Below, in pieces: positions 10,309 to 21,655 of a DNA stretch of 64,000 nucleotides (its first letter is position 1; every line of letters begins with the position of its first letter). Under the pieces are notes generated by a model. It was not told where the DNA came from. It made no database searches and was given only the letters and a program-made list of their open reading frames with translations. Source of the stretch: Gamsiella multidivaricata (Eukaryota; Mortierellomycota; Mortierellomycetes; Mortierellales; Mortierellaceae). Position numbers and translations under genes: made by a program. The stretch covers positions 62,001 to 126,000 of the forward strand of contig NW_026251745.1 of assembly GCF_025024155.1 (NCBI RefSeq), given 5' to 3'.

Positions 10309-13037
10309 TATGACTTATCTATTGGGGATAAAAGGAAGCAATTGACGCGTCAGTCAGTCGTGTTTTTCACGCTTCGCTAACAACTTAATCATCTAGAATG
10401 GTGGCGGTGTCAGCCTTTTCGGCGAGTCCACTCATCTTGCCACCACTTCCAAGTCCACAGTCCTGATCAGCTCTTTTACAGAGCCGGTAGCAGCGAGACA
10501 TATACTTTCAGCTTTACTAGCGAAGGGCACATGGGGGTTTGTGTATAGAGGGTGTGTATGTGAAAATGTATATGTAGTTGATACTTATGTGTGTGTGTGT
10601 GTGTAAAAATGGGTTAGTGGGATGTGTATGGGGATGAAGGGATGGTTTTTTTTTATGTCTTTTAAGGATGAGGACGCGGACGTGTGGAAATGGATGGTAT
10701 GGATATGAATTTCCGAGGTTGCTCCTCGTGAGTCGTGATATGGACTCAGACCATAATTGAATAAGGGCCCAGTGGTGGTCAAGGCAGCCCACAGAGCGGT
10801 GTATGGGAGCAGCCAAAAGACATATGGGGATGATACTTACATATGGGGAGTTCCTTGTGGGAGTGGGTGGGGATTGTAGTGGGAAGTGGTGGGTGAGTGA
10901 AGAGAGAGAGAGAGAGAGAAAAAATCAGCGGGGGAGTGCGATTTTTGGCTGCCCTTTTGTGAGGGCGCTGAGGGGGGGCAGACCCCCGCTCTGATACTGC
11001 GTGACCATACTGGACTATATAACCAACATATGGCGAATGAGTGGACATACTAATATGGCTCCAGTGCATAGACTAGCATTCGATACAGTCATTCAGTCAG
11101 TCCAAAAAAAACCCGCTCTGATACCCCAGCGCAGAAAGGGAGCGACTGAGGAGCGCACTGTGATTCGTCCCTGTCTCTCTGTGCTTTTTTTTTTTTGCTC
11201 TTGTCCCCTCTCTCGCTTGTGTGTTATGTTATGTTATGTTATTCCATTTGTGCGGCCCGCTCAATCAAATCTACTGCTATCGGCCTTGCCTGTTTGGCTG
11301 TCTAGCCTGTCTGCCTACCTTATTGTTGTTGTGTGTACGTGTGCCTGTCCTCACTCTCATACACACACAATGATATGCAGCCCATAAACACTTGTCACAT
11401 TCATGACACTAACCACAGATGTATGAATGAGTGGGTTTGCGAGTGAGTGTATTCATAGGACATAGTCCCATACCATTAACGAAACAAACGGTGCAGCGTC
11501 ATCATCGCTTTCGCTGGATATATCTGTCCCCAAGGTAAAAAAGACACACATGGGCGGGACTGATAGGCACCAATTGACTCTCACAATTGCAGGGCAAATA
11601 AATCTGCAGTAAGGGGTGAGTGAACAAGAGGGATGTCTACGAGTTCTCTGCTTTTTTTTTTTTTTTTTTTTTTTTTCTGCGCTGGGGCATTATGGCAGAG
11701 GACAGATGAACAGGTAGCATACGCATATACAACAAACAAAGGTCTTCATTGAAGTTCATCGGCCGGTGGAAAAATATTTTTGTGAGCCTCCCAAACATCA
11801 CAAATTTTCAGAGTGTGTGTGGTCTATTCAAATGCAGCCTTGCAGTATGATCATTTCACAGCCGCTCACAAAACCAAGCAGACCCTCTTACCCTCTTGCT
11901 ATCATATTTCCCTTCTGCGCAGACACATAGAGAGAGAGTAATGATGAGCCATAGAAGGGGTTACCAGAACCAAGAAAATATCCATACCTTGGCTATTCAG
12001 GAGGTTGTTCCTGAAAGTATTCTTTTTGGTCCGCTGGTTCAATTTATTCAGCCAAAGGTGCTATATCCTCGGCCATTGAGGAATTGAAGACGATTTTATG
12101 ATCCTGGGTAGTCTACTGTCTGTGTGCGCTTCCGTTTATGTCATGTCCTGTAATCCTTAGCAAAGGCTACAATTAGTTACATCGCTGTGCTCTTCTTCAT
12201 AATCCACGAGCACGTCCATTCTCTAGAATGAAATGAACTTACAGAATCACTGACCAAAGCTCCTTTTGCCTCTCGACGCATGAAATGAATTAGCAGAATT
12301 ACGGATAAAAGTCCCTTCAACCTCTCGACCTATGAAATGCATCAGCAGAGCCACGAATAAAACTGTTCCCTGCTTCTCGACGCGCATCGTCCCAGAGGGT
12401 TTCTGCGTCCATGGTATCCCGAGTGCTTTTTAAAGCGATATATGCACTATCACGGTGGATAGCGTTGCATCCTTAACCGCTATCTTGCAATTATTAATGC
12501 GTTGTACTTGTATTAAGAAAAGCACTGGGCACATTTTTTTTTTCATTCGCTATAGCTGTCTGCTGGTCTCTCGAAAAGTCGGTAGAAGAAAGTCAGATTC
12601 AAACAATGGCCAGAGTGCTGGAAAACTGAGCAATACACCTTGTTCCCGAATGACCTTGAGTGCCGCGACGGTCCTTTCGATCGCACAGCAAACCAAAGCA
12701 GCTTCTGTCAAAACAATTAATGATGCCAGATCCAAGAGAGAACCGGCGAGAATCTTAGGAACGGGGCGATGCCAAAAGGACGGCATAGGCGAACAATGAC
12801 ACGATGATGTTGAAGTCGCCTGCAATCATATCATGCAGTTGCACCAGAGACGCGGTATGACAGGTTCGCCCTTGAGACCAGTCACCAGTTGAATCGGCTC
12901 CCCTCTCTAGACTCTTCCACACTGGCAGAGTCGATCTCGTTGCTTTGAAACCATCCACTTTCCGACGCGTCGTCGAATGCATTGCCATCGACCCCACCCC
13001 TGCGACATCAACTACATTCGCATCATTCATTACCACC
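10309..13037. other. Long low-complexity spacer
   Basis: About 2.7 kb between the divergent Nhp6 and MFS genes. It contains a GT microsatellite (~10589-10604), a G/A-rich tract (~10896-10924), poly(T) at 11652-11676, a GTTAT repeat near 11223-11242 and a 3 x 52-bp tandem repeat near 12228-12383. Reading frames in it are short and dominated by repeats. The part nearest 10309 probably holds the Nhp6 promoter and a 5' UTR intron, and the part nearest 13038 the MFS promoter. Confidence 0.55.
12228..12383. repeat. Minisatellite, three 52-bp units
   Basis: Units start at 12228, 12280 and 12332. Each begins ATGAAATG and ends with CTCTCGAC or CTTCTCGAC, and they differ at many interior positions, so the array is old. 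No coding frame crosses it cleanly. Confidence 0.7.
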
Positions 13038-15528
13038 ATGTCCGATAGTCGCATTGACTATCAGCCTCTTCGCACGGAAGCACTGGATTCGCCTTCATAC
13101 CACCGCTCCAGTGATATTGCAGACCCTTCCCAAGGCAAATACTCTGTCCGTAAAACCGACAGCGACGAGGACGACGATGCCGGTATCCATGCGACGGAAA
13201 TCCAGGAACTGGTCGGCTCCTCAGGGCAAGACTTTTCAGAGCACTTACGAGGGCAACAGGGACAGGACGTTGACGTGGACGATGAACACCATACTTCTAG
13301 GGCCGACTGGATAATCCGAGTGCAGGCCTTCCTTTGCGCGGCCCTGCTGGGCGTGTCCACCCACTATACTCTTCATATGACAGGGCCGCTCAAGGATGTA
13401 CTCAAGGAGGTATGAATGTATTGTTCTTTTTCCACAACTGCGTGAGAAACATAGGGACAGCCGTTATGCATGTTCAGGCCACTAACATCTTGAGCTCATT
13501 GCCGCAATATGATAGAGTATGGGCATCAGCAATACCCAATTCTCGTTACTACAGTCATCCTTGACATTGTTCCCAACGCTCATCCCGCTCATTGGAGGAC
13601 TATTGGTCGAGCGCTACGGAACCGGACCCAGCTCGATCGTCTTCACTACAATTGTCATCCTTGGACAGATCATTGTCGTTTTGGGATGCTGGACGCGCTC
13701 CATCAAGGTCATGATTACCGGATACTGTCTTTTTGGGTACATTGGCAACATCAATTAGTGCTTAACCTAGGTGATCATGGTGGCAGATTGGCTGCAATCA
13801 GGAATTAACCTGGCTGTAACCGACGTTCCAGCCTAGGAGCAGCGCCCATTACGATTATCCAAGAGACCATATGGATTAGATACTTTAAGAAGAATGGCCT
13901 AGCATTGGTTTTGTCCCTTGGCCTTCTCAGCGGAAAATTGGTAGGACGAGACATATGTCGACTTTTGTCGGTTGCTAAAGACCTTAGATGCGAAACTAAC
14001 CTCCATGTCTAGTCTGGCTTCCTCGCACTCGCAACAACCGTACCTCTGACGACCTTTGGGTTTGCTACCCCCTTCATCGTCTCATTATGCATCTCAGTGT
14101 TTGCTTGGGCGATGAACATTCTATTTTTATGGCTGTCGAAGAAACCCAGAGAGGACACCGACGCTATGACGAAGATCACAATTCTTTTGAAGGCAAAGAG
14201 GACGAACTTGGGATGGAACGAAGTGTATGGGTTCTCGAGCATGTTCTGGACAATGTTGGCTATCAGCTTCTTGGTGGGCGCGAGCTGGAACCCATTTATT
14301 CATCAAGCAAGGTAGGGAACATTTTCATGGCACTGGCGTTCCTGCGGACTAAATTATAAAATAGGCAATTGGCTTGGTACTCAAGGCCATATTTACTTGA
14401 ATTTGTAGCAATATTGTTAAGCATCGGTACGGACTCAACGACGAACAGGCAGCATGGGAGGCATCAGTTATTTTGGCTGTCCCTCTCGTCGTATACCCCT
14501 TCCTCGGCACATTCATTGATCATGCGGGGAAACGCGCCTGGTTGCTCCTGGTCACTGCAGGATTGCTGATCAGCACTCATGTCGTCCTTATGATACCATT
14601 CGGAATCGTGCCCATTCCTCCAACCATTCCGATGTTATTCTTTGCGCTTTCACTATCTCTGGGAACACTCTCGATCGTCACCAGCATGCCAGTTCTGACA
14701 AAGCATGTTCCAACGGGCCTGGGATTACACCGATCCATCGATAATATTGGCGCGACACTGTTCGGCACAGTCGCAGGCATGTTGCAGGATTTTCCAGACA
14801 ATGAAGGCGATGGCGAGTCCGAGACAGAGAGCTTTTTCTATCGCCTCTACCACCATCTTTTCCCTGCCCAGGTAGACCAGGCTCAGGAGGAGCGAGAAGA
14901 CCTGCAGCTTTTGGGCATGTTCCTCTCCGTCGCAATCATTGCGTTTATCACCTGTGCTATTTTCGTCTGGGGCGACTATCACTGGACTGATGGCGAGGGC
15001 GGGAAAACGAGGCTCGTCAATGGCGTCTACGGCAAGAGGGAACCTATTGAGACGACAGCTACGCGGACAAGGAGGAATCGAAGGCGTCGGAGTCATGAAG
15101 TGCTGGAGGCAATGACGATGGAGGCGATATTTGAGTTAGAGGATGAACCGGATGCAGAAGTAGTGTCTATGACAGAGATAGGAAGCACGCATCTCGGATT
15201 CCACTCTTCGAACCAGCAAGGATCCGAGGCTATTCTCCCATTGGGCCCCACATCAGAGCCGCAGAGTAACCAAAGTACTCGCTATGAGCTTCGCCACCAA
15301 CAACTTGGGCACCCGCAGCGGCGAAGTGAGTCCTCAAACGAAGACGAAGACCTTCAGGAGGAAGAATATGAGGATGAGCAGGATGAGTATCGGTTTGGGG
15401 TGCGGATTGAGAGCGGGGATGATGAGGTACCGCATTTTAAGAAAGTTCAGGCACATTTTTGGATCATGGTGTGGTCCGCGCTCCTGCTGGCCAGCTGGGC
15501 CGTGTTTGGCGTAGGCGTGTCGCGGTAG
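13038..15528 (+). CDS. Major facilitator superfamily carrier, MFSD1-like
   Basis: Five exons, 13038-13409, 13516-13736, 13832-13940, 14013-14311 and 14409-15528, giving about 706 aa. An acidic hydrophilic N-terminus of ~95 residues precedes the first membrane span (FLCAALLGVSTHYTL). Further spans follow in IPLIGGLLVERYG, an MFS motif-A-like loop, then KKNGLALVLSLGLLSGKL, which resembles the MFSD1 family, and a second half with LAVPLVVYPFLGTFIDHAGKR. The order fits 12 spans. MFSD1 exports dipeptides from lysosomes in animals; a vacuolar location here is only inference. A ~150-residue acidic and basic loop separates the eleventh span from the last one at the extreme C-terminus. ATG 13038 has a good context (ACCACCATGT); an in-frame ATG at 12945 is also possible. 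The Irc3-like gene starts 112 bp after the stop. Confidence 0.85.
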
Positions 15529-15640
15529 TCGACCAAATAAAGCAAATTAGGTTGTCACGATCATTTTGATTTGAGCCCTTCGTCAAAAAAGAGTTCCCCT
15601 GCTGTCTGCCCTCCTTTTCTCTCCCACATACACACACGCC

Positions 15641-16777
15641 ATGTTGCGCATTCACCGACTTCAGCAATGCGCGAGGAATGCCACAAGGACAAGCATGAGC
15701 AGGCTTGTTGCAGGGAGCAGTACCACTCCATACAAGACACTGGACTCGATAGTGTCGAACAGACCCGGAGTTTCGCCAAAGTCAGGGGCAGCTCGATTTT
15801 ACGCCACCAAAGCAGCACTTGCTGAAGAGGAGCCCGTCCTTATACGTGTCAGAAAAAGCTCAAAGAAAGCCGTCGCGGAAGAGACGGAGGTTTCAGCAGC
15901 GCCAAAGACGCGTCAACGCCGCTCTAGAGCGGCATCGGCGGAAGAGACAGGGACTACGGTGGTGGATGGTGCTACTGCTAAGCGTGCCTCGACCAGGAAG
16001 AAGGCGGCTAAGGATCAGACCCCGGCCGTGAGCAAGGAGTCAGTGCCGAAGGGACCTGGGGAGGAGACCAGGACCACCAAAACCACAAGAACTCGGAAGA
16101 CGTCCAAATCAGAAAAGGCTGCGACACAGGAAATTGTCCAGGCATCGGCCACACCAATTGTACAAACCGAGCTTCGATCGTATCAGAAGGAGTGCATTGA
16201 AGCATGCCTGACTAATTTGCAGAAGGGAATCAAGAGGCAGATTGTGTCCCTTCCCGTTGGGAGCGGCAAGACGGTATGTATTGCTTCTGTATAGCTCATT
16301 GCAGCTTTGGATTAAGAGAATGGCAGAATCTTGTAATTCTTTAAACTTACTCTACTGTTTACTCGGACTCCTAGGTCACTTTCTCACATCTTATGAAACA
16401 AATTCCACCGCCCTTTCCTGGGGCCACCAAGACGTTGATACTGGCCCATCGCCAGGAGCTGTTGGAGCAAACACGGACGCATGTCCTCCGTACAGGAACA
16501 GGAATGGTAAGGCGCAGTCATCCCTTGTCGGTGCCAAGATGAAGCTGTCCGTGCCGATACCTGATTCCTAAGCACCAAGTGGATACTGACCTCATCTGTT
16601 TTGTAGACTGTTTCGATTGATCAAGGAAATCGCCATGCAGATATGACCGCAGATGTGATCGTGGCCAGTGTACCATCCTTGGGTCGGTCAGGGACACCAA
16701 GGTTGCTAAAGTACAATCCGAAGGAGTTCAAGTGTATCATCATCGATGAGGTAAAGTGTGGTTTCCAAAATTCCTGA

Positions 16778-16821
<44 letters not shown>

Positions 16822-18989
16822 AAGTCGCTGTGCTTAATGTTAACGAAATATCTGTGTGGAGTATATTATATTAGGCCCACCATGCAGCCGCAGATTCCTA
16901 TGGTAGGATCTTGAAACATTTTGGCGCGCATGTACCAGAGACTCATATTTTCGTCTATGGGTGTTCTGCCACGGTGCGACGTCATGATGGACTGAGACTT
17001 GGTGGTGCGTTTGATTACATCTCATATCACAAGAGCTTTATCACCATGATCGAAGACAAATGGTAGAGTTTATGCATTCGACGAGCGGGATGTGAAGAGA
17101 AACCTCTGTCCGATCCCATATAAGCAACAATAACCATGAATGATTGATTCGAATAGGTTGTGTGGACTCCGAGTGTCAACGATTCAGACGGACTTCGACC
17201 TGCGAGATGTAAAGATGCAGTCAGGGGATTTTGCGCAAAAGGATCTTTCTGTGAAGGTCAACACCCCGATTCGGAATGAAATCGTCGTTCGCAGTTATAT
17301 GACCTACTGCGGTATGCATTAATGTCGCTGCTTCTTCAAAGAGGGGAGAAATTGATTTCGTCCGCTTCGAATTCTCGGTTCCTACATCTCTGACATTACA
17401 TTTTCTTATTTCTTTTTTTAATCATTATTCAGCGGAACGCAAGTCGACGGTCGTGTTTGCGGTGGACATTGAGCATTTGGAAACTCTAACAAAGATATTT
17501 CGGCAGTATGGATACGATGCTCGAGGACTCTCCAGCAAGACCAATGACATTGAACGTGCACAGCTACTGAGGGACTTTCGTGAGCGCAAGTTCCCCATCA
17601 TTGTGAACTGTGGTATTTTGACAGAAGGAACAGGTATAGAGTCTCGTTGTTCGCATCTCTCACACCCCTTGTTGTCTTGTTCGTATCAGGTCGAATTGCT
17701 AATCAAGAAATGTCTGTGCGAATTAGATATCCCTGTGATCGACTCTATTGTGATGGCGAGGCCGACAAAGTCCAATGTCCTGTTTCAGCAGATGCTAGGT
17801 CGTGGCATGCGATTGTATCCTGGAAAAGAAGACTGTCTTGTTCTAGACTTTGTGGACATTGTTAAAGGCGAGGGCCTAGTGACCTTGCCCACGTTGCTCG
17901 GATTGGACCCAGATTCCATTTTGAAAAGTAAGCCCCTCCTCCCCTCCCTCTTCTTTTGCTGCTGTGTATTATGTCTCACGGTTGATCTATATAGCTGACA
18001 TGAATAATTATGTTTTTGGTATTTGCATCTGAATTTGTTTTTGTGAAACAGAAACGGCAGTGATCAACAGTCAGGAGGATGTGGATACGATCCTTAAGGA
18101 CGAGATCGCCTCGCTAGAACATGATCCGAATCTCCCACCCACGACAGAGTACCCAGACGAGAGCGAGATCGAAGAAACAATCGATCCTATGACGGGACTC
18201 AAAGTCGCGAGGATCCGTGTGCTTGAGTACGAGAACCCATATCAGCTCCTTGGAGACTGTAGCGGCATGCCTCGGCGGGTGTGGGACATGTCGCAGAATG
18301 CGTGGGTGAATGTGGGTCCGGACACGTTTGTGTTGACGTTCAAGGATGTGACGTTCCGGATCGATAAGTCGGGGGAGGATGGACTTTATAGGTGCCAGAA
18401 ACGGACCACGTTCGCGCCGAAGCCGACAATGGCGGAGGCGAGTGTGAGGTCGTTCAAGAATGGAGTGTTGTCGTTCAAGAACAACTATGCAGCGGCGGCG
18501 GCGCAGAGGAAGAAGCAGCGTGAAGAAGGTGGTGGTGGCGATGATGGTGGTAATGGGGATTATTTCAGGTCGAAGGCGAAGATGCTGCCGATCGAGTCGG
18601 ATACACTGCAGGATTGTCTTCACGGAGTTGATACGTGGATTGCTAAGAATATTGGGCACTTTCCGGATCTGCTGGGACGATATGCCAAATGGAGGAGCTT
18701 CCCAGCGAGTGAGTCGCAGCTGAGGTTCTTGCATAAGCTGGGATATAACCATGGGGCGATGGATGATGAAGGCGAGGACGGTGGTGATGCGGATGGAACG
18801 AAACAAATTAAGAAGGCCAGTAGTAAGCCGTTAACGAAGGGACAGGCGGCGAATATGATTACGCGTTTGGTCAACGGTGCAGGAAAGCGGTGGGAGGAGA
18901 GTCGGAAGTTTAAGATCAAGCGGGCTAAGGAGCTGGCTAAGGAGATCGGGGTCGATGTTGGACCGATCCCAAAGTTCGTCGAAGTTTAA
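15641..18989 (+). CDS. IRC3: Mitochondrial SF2 DNA helicase, Irc3-like
   Basis: Eight exons: 15641-16273, 16375-16506, 16607-16750, 16875-17062, 17157-17311, 17433-17633, 17727-17927 and 18052-18989, giving about 863 aa. The first ~180 residues form an Arg/Ser-rich presequence-like start and a long Lys/Thr/Ala linker. The helicase core has Walker A PVGSGKT at ~205-211, AHRQELLEQ (motif Ia), IDEAHH around residue 303 formed over a junction, GCSAT (motif III), TEGTDIP across a junction (motif V) and [12 protein letters not shown] (motif VI). Irc3 unwinds branched DNA and helps maintain mitochondrial DNA. The C-terminal ~300 residues carry the family-specific extension ending in [15 protein letters not shown]. 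The third intron contains a 39-nt poly(T). The mitochondrial assignment rests on family membership and N-terminal composition. Confidence 0.9.
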
Positions 18990-19257
18990 TGGCAACAAGT
19001 AGAATGAACCATAGAATAAAAAAAGAAAAAAAAGAAATGAAATGAAATCCACTGCAGGCATGCAACGAACGGCATGGCATCCTTTTCAAACGTGCGTTAT
19101 TTTATTACTATTACATACACAGCTACACAGCTATACAGCCGAGGAGTCCTTGGGGACCTCTACGGAGCAAAACATGGGGCCAACGTATATACAAAAAATA
19201 AATATAAACTGTTGCTTGATGTCTCTGTTTTCGCCCCCAGAAGCGGGTTCCAAATGC

Positions 19258-20668
19258 TTAGTTCTTGGGTGGTGGAGCGGGAGTAGCATATTGCTGCTGT
19301 TGCTGTGGCGAGGGCTGCGCAGCGGGCGGGGCGGCAAAATATTGCTGATGAGCCATGGGTTGAGAGTAAGGTGAGGTCGGCTGTTGAGAGTAAGGTGTGC
19401 CGGGTTGGGAGTAAGGTGTGCCGGGCTGGACTGGCGAGAAGGGCGCGGGTGCGGCAGCGGCGTAGGTCGCCTGAGGAGTCATCGCTTGTTGTTGTTGTTG
19501 TTGCTGTTGCTGTTGCTGCAGTGGAACCAGTGTCACGGCTGTTCCGTAGGCCATGACTTCAGTCATTCTACGATTGAACAAGATGAAGAAAAAAAGAAAG
19601 TTAGTTGGCGGTAGGACGACGGGCGAAGCGTTTTTCGCTGAGAGGTCCTCGATGCAAATGGCGATAAATTTTTTTACCCCTGGAAGAGAGACGTTTTGAA
19701 AAAGGTTGTTTTCAGTTAGATGATTAGATTACTCAGGGTATTAAAAATCTACACGGTTCATTTGCTTGCCGCTGCTTCGAATGTCCCATACCTGAATGAT
19801 TTCCTGGCCTGTGAACTGGACACCGATGACAGCTATAGTAACAGTAATGGCCCCCCTCCAATAGGACACAACCCTGTTAGGAAACAAAAGCATGGGTTGT
19901 CCCAGAAACTGGGCGCTCGATATTTTTCGCTTGCACGTCTCAATTAAACAGGAACAAAAAAAAAAAAAAATTGAGGGAAGAAGACGTACCATTGCCACCA
20001 GCAGCAGCAGCATGCTCGAGCATCCTCAGGAACGCTCTCTCACGAGCCTTCTCAGCCATCTCGATGTAGGTCGAGCTCTCGCCACCGGCCAAGGAGGCAA
20101 AAGCGCCGAGCACAGCTTTACCGGCCTATTATTGCGCGTCAAATCAAATTGACAGAAAGGGTGGAGGTGAGTTGAGGAGATCCTGCCTGGTCACCCAGCT
20201 TCTGTCGATAAGGTCCTGATGGAAATAAGATGGTAATAGCGCCTTACATTAGGGTTTCTGACAGTCAGTCTGTAATAAACGATGAGGCGAAAATGGAGAA
20301 CGGGAGACGTGTTAGGATAAGACATTCGCGTCTGAATTGTAGGCTCGCTCTCATTTTTTCTTTTTCATGTGCTGTAGTTCCTTCTTAATGAGGATTCACA
20401 CAGCCTTTCCTGTCCACAGCCAAGGCGCAAGGCATGCAGCCGTAAAAAGGCACGCTGAAAGCATGTGCGCGCTGTATTGAATGGGCGTCTGGGGGCGTTA
20501 AAAAGAGAAAGAAACAAAAACAAAAACAAGGTGATATGTTTTCATTTTCTTATTGAACTATTGAACTTGCCCTCGAACAACGCCATGGGAGGCCGCGATA
20601 TGATATCCGGGGTATGTGAAGGCCGTGGTGCTGAAGCGACGGTCGACGGAGCGGACGGGTTGTGCCAT
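19258..20668 (-). CDS. YbjQ/UPF0145-like domain protein with Gln/Pro-rich tail
   Basis: My model has six exons on the minus strand: 20668-20571, 20257-20248, 20125-19990, 19832-19792, 19679-19678 and 19567-19258, total 597 nt and 198 aa. It matches the YbjQ (heavy-metal-binding, DUF74) fold in order: FTYPGYHIAASHGVVRG, AGKAVLGAFASLAGG, the helix EMAEKARERAFLRMLEHA, GGNAVIGVQF, then MTEVMAYGTAV. Bacterial members form pentamers of unknown role; fungal function is not established. To keep the frame the first intron must use a GC donor (GCAAGT), the second exon is only 10 nt and the fifth only 2 nt, which restores a Gly before MTEV as in bacterial relatives. The last ~90 residues are poly(Q) and repeats of PYSQPGT, with no domain. 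It is divergent from the membrane protein at 21080. Domain confidence is high; the two microexons need RNA evidence. Confidence 0.75.
20569..20570 (-). other. GC-AG intron donor
   Basis: Read on the minus strand the first exon ends in GG followed by GCAAGT, the usual context of rare GC donors. No GT donor nearby is in the phase needed to join the next exon; the GT two bases on (GTTCAA) would give a stop. Confidence 0.55.
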
Positions 20669-21079
20669 TGTGTTGAGGAGAGATGAGGAGGAGGACGAGA
20701 AGGATGAGGATGGGAAAAAGAGCCCCTGCGGATAAATAGGGTTCACATAGCAGCAGCACGCGGTAGCAGCAGCAGCGGGCGACAGTTTACAGCAGCGGCG
20801 CGTTTTAGTCGAGTGTAGCCGTGGCTTGTCACAGCTCCCACGAGCGGGATGGGGTGGGCGAGCGTTGGAGCGCGGGAGCAAGTGCCCCTTCTTTGGTCGA
20901 ACAACAACAACAACGCTCTCTTCTCGACGACGACCGACACCGAATTAAGGACGACCGTTGTAGAAGAACAAAGGCAGGGACCCAGGACCGCTTGCCTCAC
21001 TTACCAATTCCTCAGGCACCCCTCGAGAACTTACATGTCGTTTTCCTGACAAGGAGGACAACCGCCTACAGAATCTGCC
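20669..21079. promoter_or_regulatory. Divergent promoter region
   Basis: The 411 bp between the YbjQ-like gene and the membrane-protein gene is the only space available for both promoters. It is G/C-richer than other spacers and holds short GCA repeats (near 20749-20795) and a CAA repeat (20900-20914). No TATA box stands out for either gene. Confidence 0.45.
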
Positions 21080-21655
21080 ATGCCAGCGACAACAACGACC
21101 ATCACTTGGCCGCCCACCAGGGAGACCCACATCATCACCACCATCCTAAACGGCTCGACGATCACAATACCCGCCTACCAGACCGCGAACCTAACGCTCT
21201 TCCCAAACTACACCACCATCACCACTACCACAAAACCCCCACCGACTACTGTCATTGGGGCCAATCCCCCTCCGCCCTACGTCAGCGGCTCTCCCACATC
21301 CACAGCAACAAATCAAGGCGATGGGCCCTCAACGGCCGTCCTTTGGAGGAATTGGGGCCTCGTCGTCCTGGCGGTTGTCATCCTGGCGATCATTGGTGGG
21401 CTGGCGCTGAGGCATTACAGGAGTGGGCGCACCAAGAAGCAGGAACCTGGGACGTTTGCTCCGGTGGGCGAGGACGATGGGGGAACTTCATCGACAATAC
21501 CGGGAGGGAGTAGTATCAGCTTAGGGACATTAGGTGGACATCATCACCATCATCATCCGAGTCAGAGTGCGGTCACGGATAGTAATGTGAGGGAACGAAG
21601 GAATTCCCAACCAATTCCTCGCGCCCTGGATCTGGATGGACATTCTCGGTCTTGA
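21080..21655 (+). CDS. Small single-pass membrane protein, Thr/Ser-rich ectodomain
   Basis: A single uninterrupted exon of 191 codons. Residues 1-88 are very rich in Thr, Ser and Pro with NxT/NxS sites (NGST, NLT, NYT), like an O-glycosylated stalk. A hydrophobic span, GLVVLAVVILAIIGGLAL, lies at ~91-110, followed by a basic stop-transfer (RHYRSGRTKK) and a cytosolic tail of ~80 residues. There is no cleavable signal peptide, so insertion probably uses the internal span. The composition resembles wall-stress sensors of the Mid2/Wsc type without their Cys-rich domains. The tail has a natural run of six histidines (~153-158). No family can be named. Starting at 21080 is supported by the downstream composition; the alternative frames are shadows. 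Confidence 0.7.
   Translation: MPATTTTITWPPTRETHIITTILNGSTITIPAYQTANLTLFPNYTTITTTTKPPPTTVIGANPPPPYVSGSPTSTATNQGDGPSTAVLWRNWGLVVLAVVILAIIGGLALRHYRSGRTKKQEPGTFAPVGEDDGGTSSTIPGGSSISLGTLGGHHHHHHPSQSAVTDSNVRERRNSQPIPRALDLDGHSRS

Noticed and set aside
12945..13037. Longer N-terminus for the MFS carrier from an upstream in-frame ATG
   Set aside because: The later ATG has a better initiation context and the upstream part looks like leader; kept only as an alternative.
15464..15818. Minus-strand frames overlapping the MFS end and Irc3 start
   Set aside because: Antisense shadows of confirmed exons on the plus strand.
20248..20257. TTAGGGTTT-like bases suggesting a telomeric repeat
   Set aside because: Only one copy is present, and the bases are explained as the 10-nt exon of the YbjQ-like gene.
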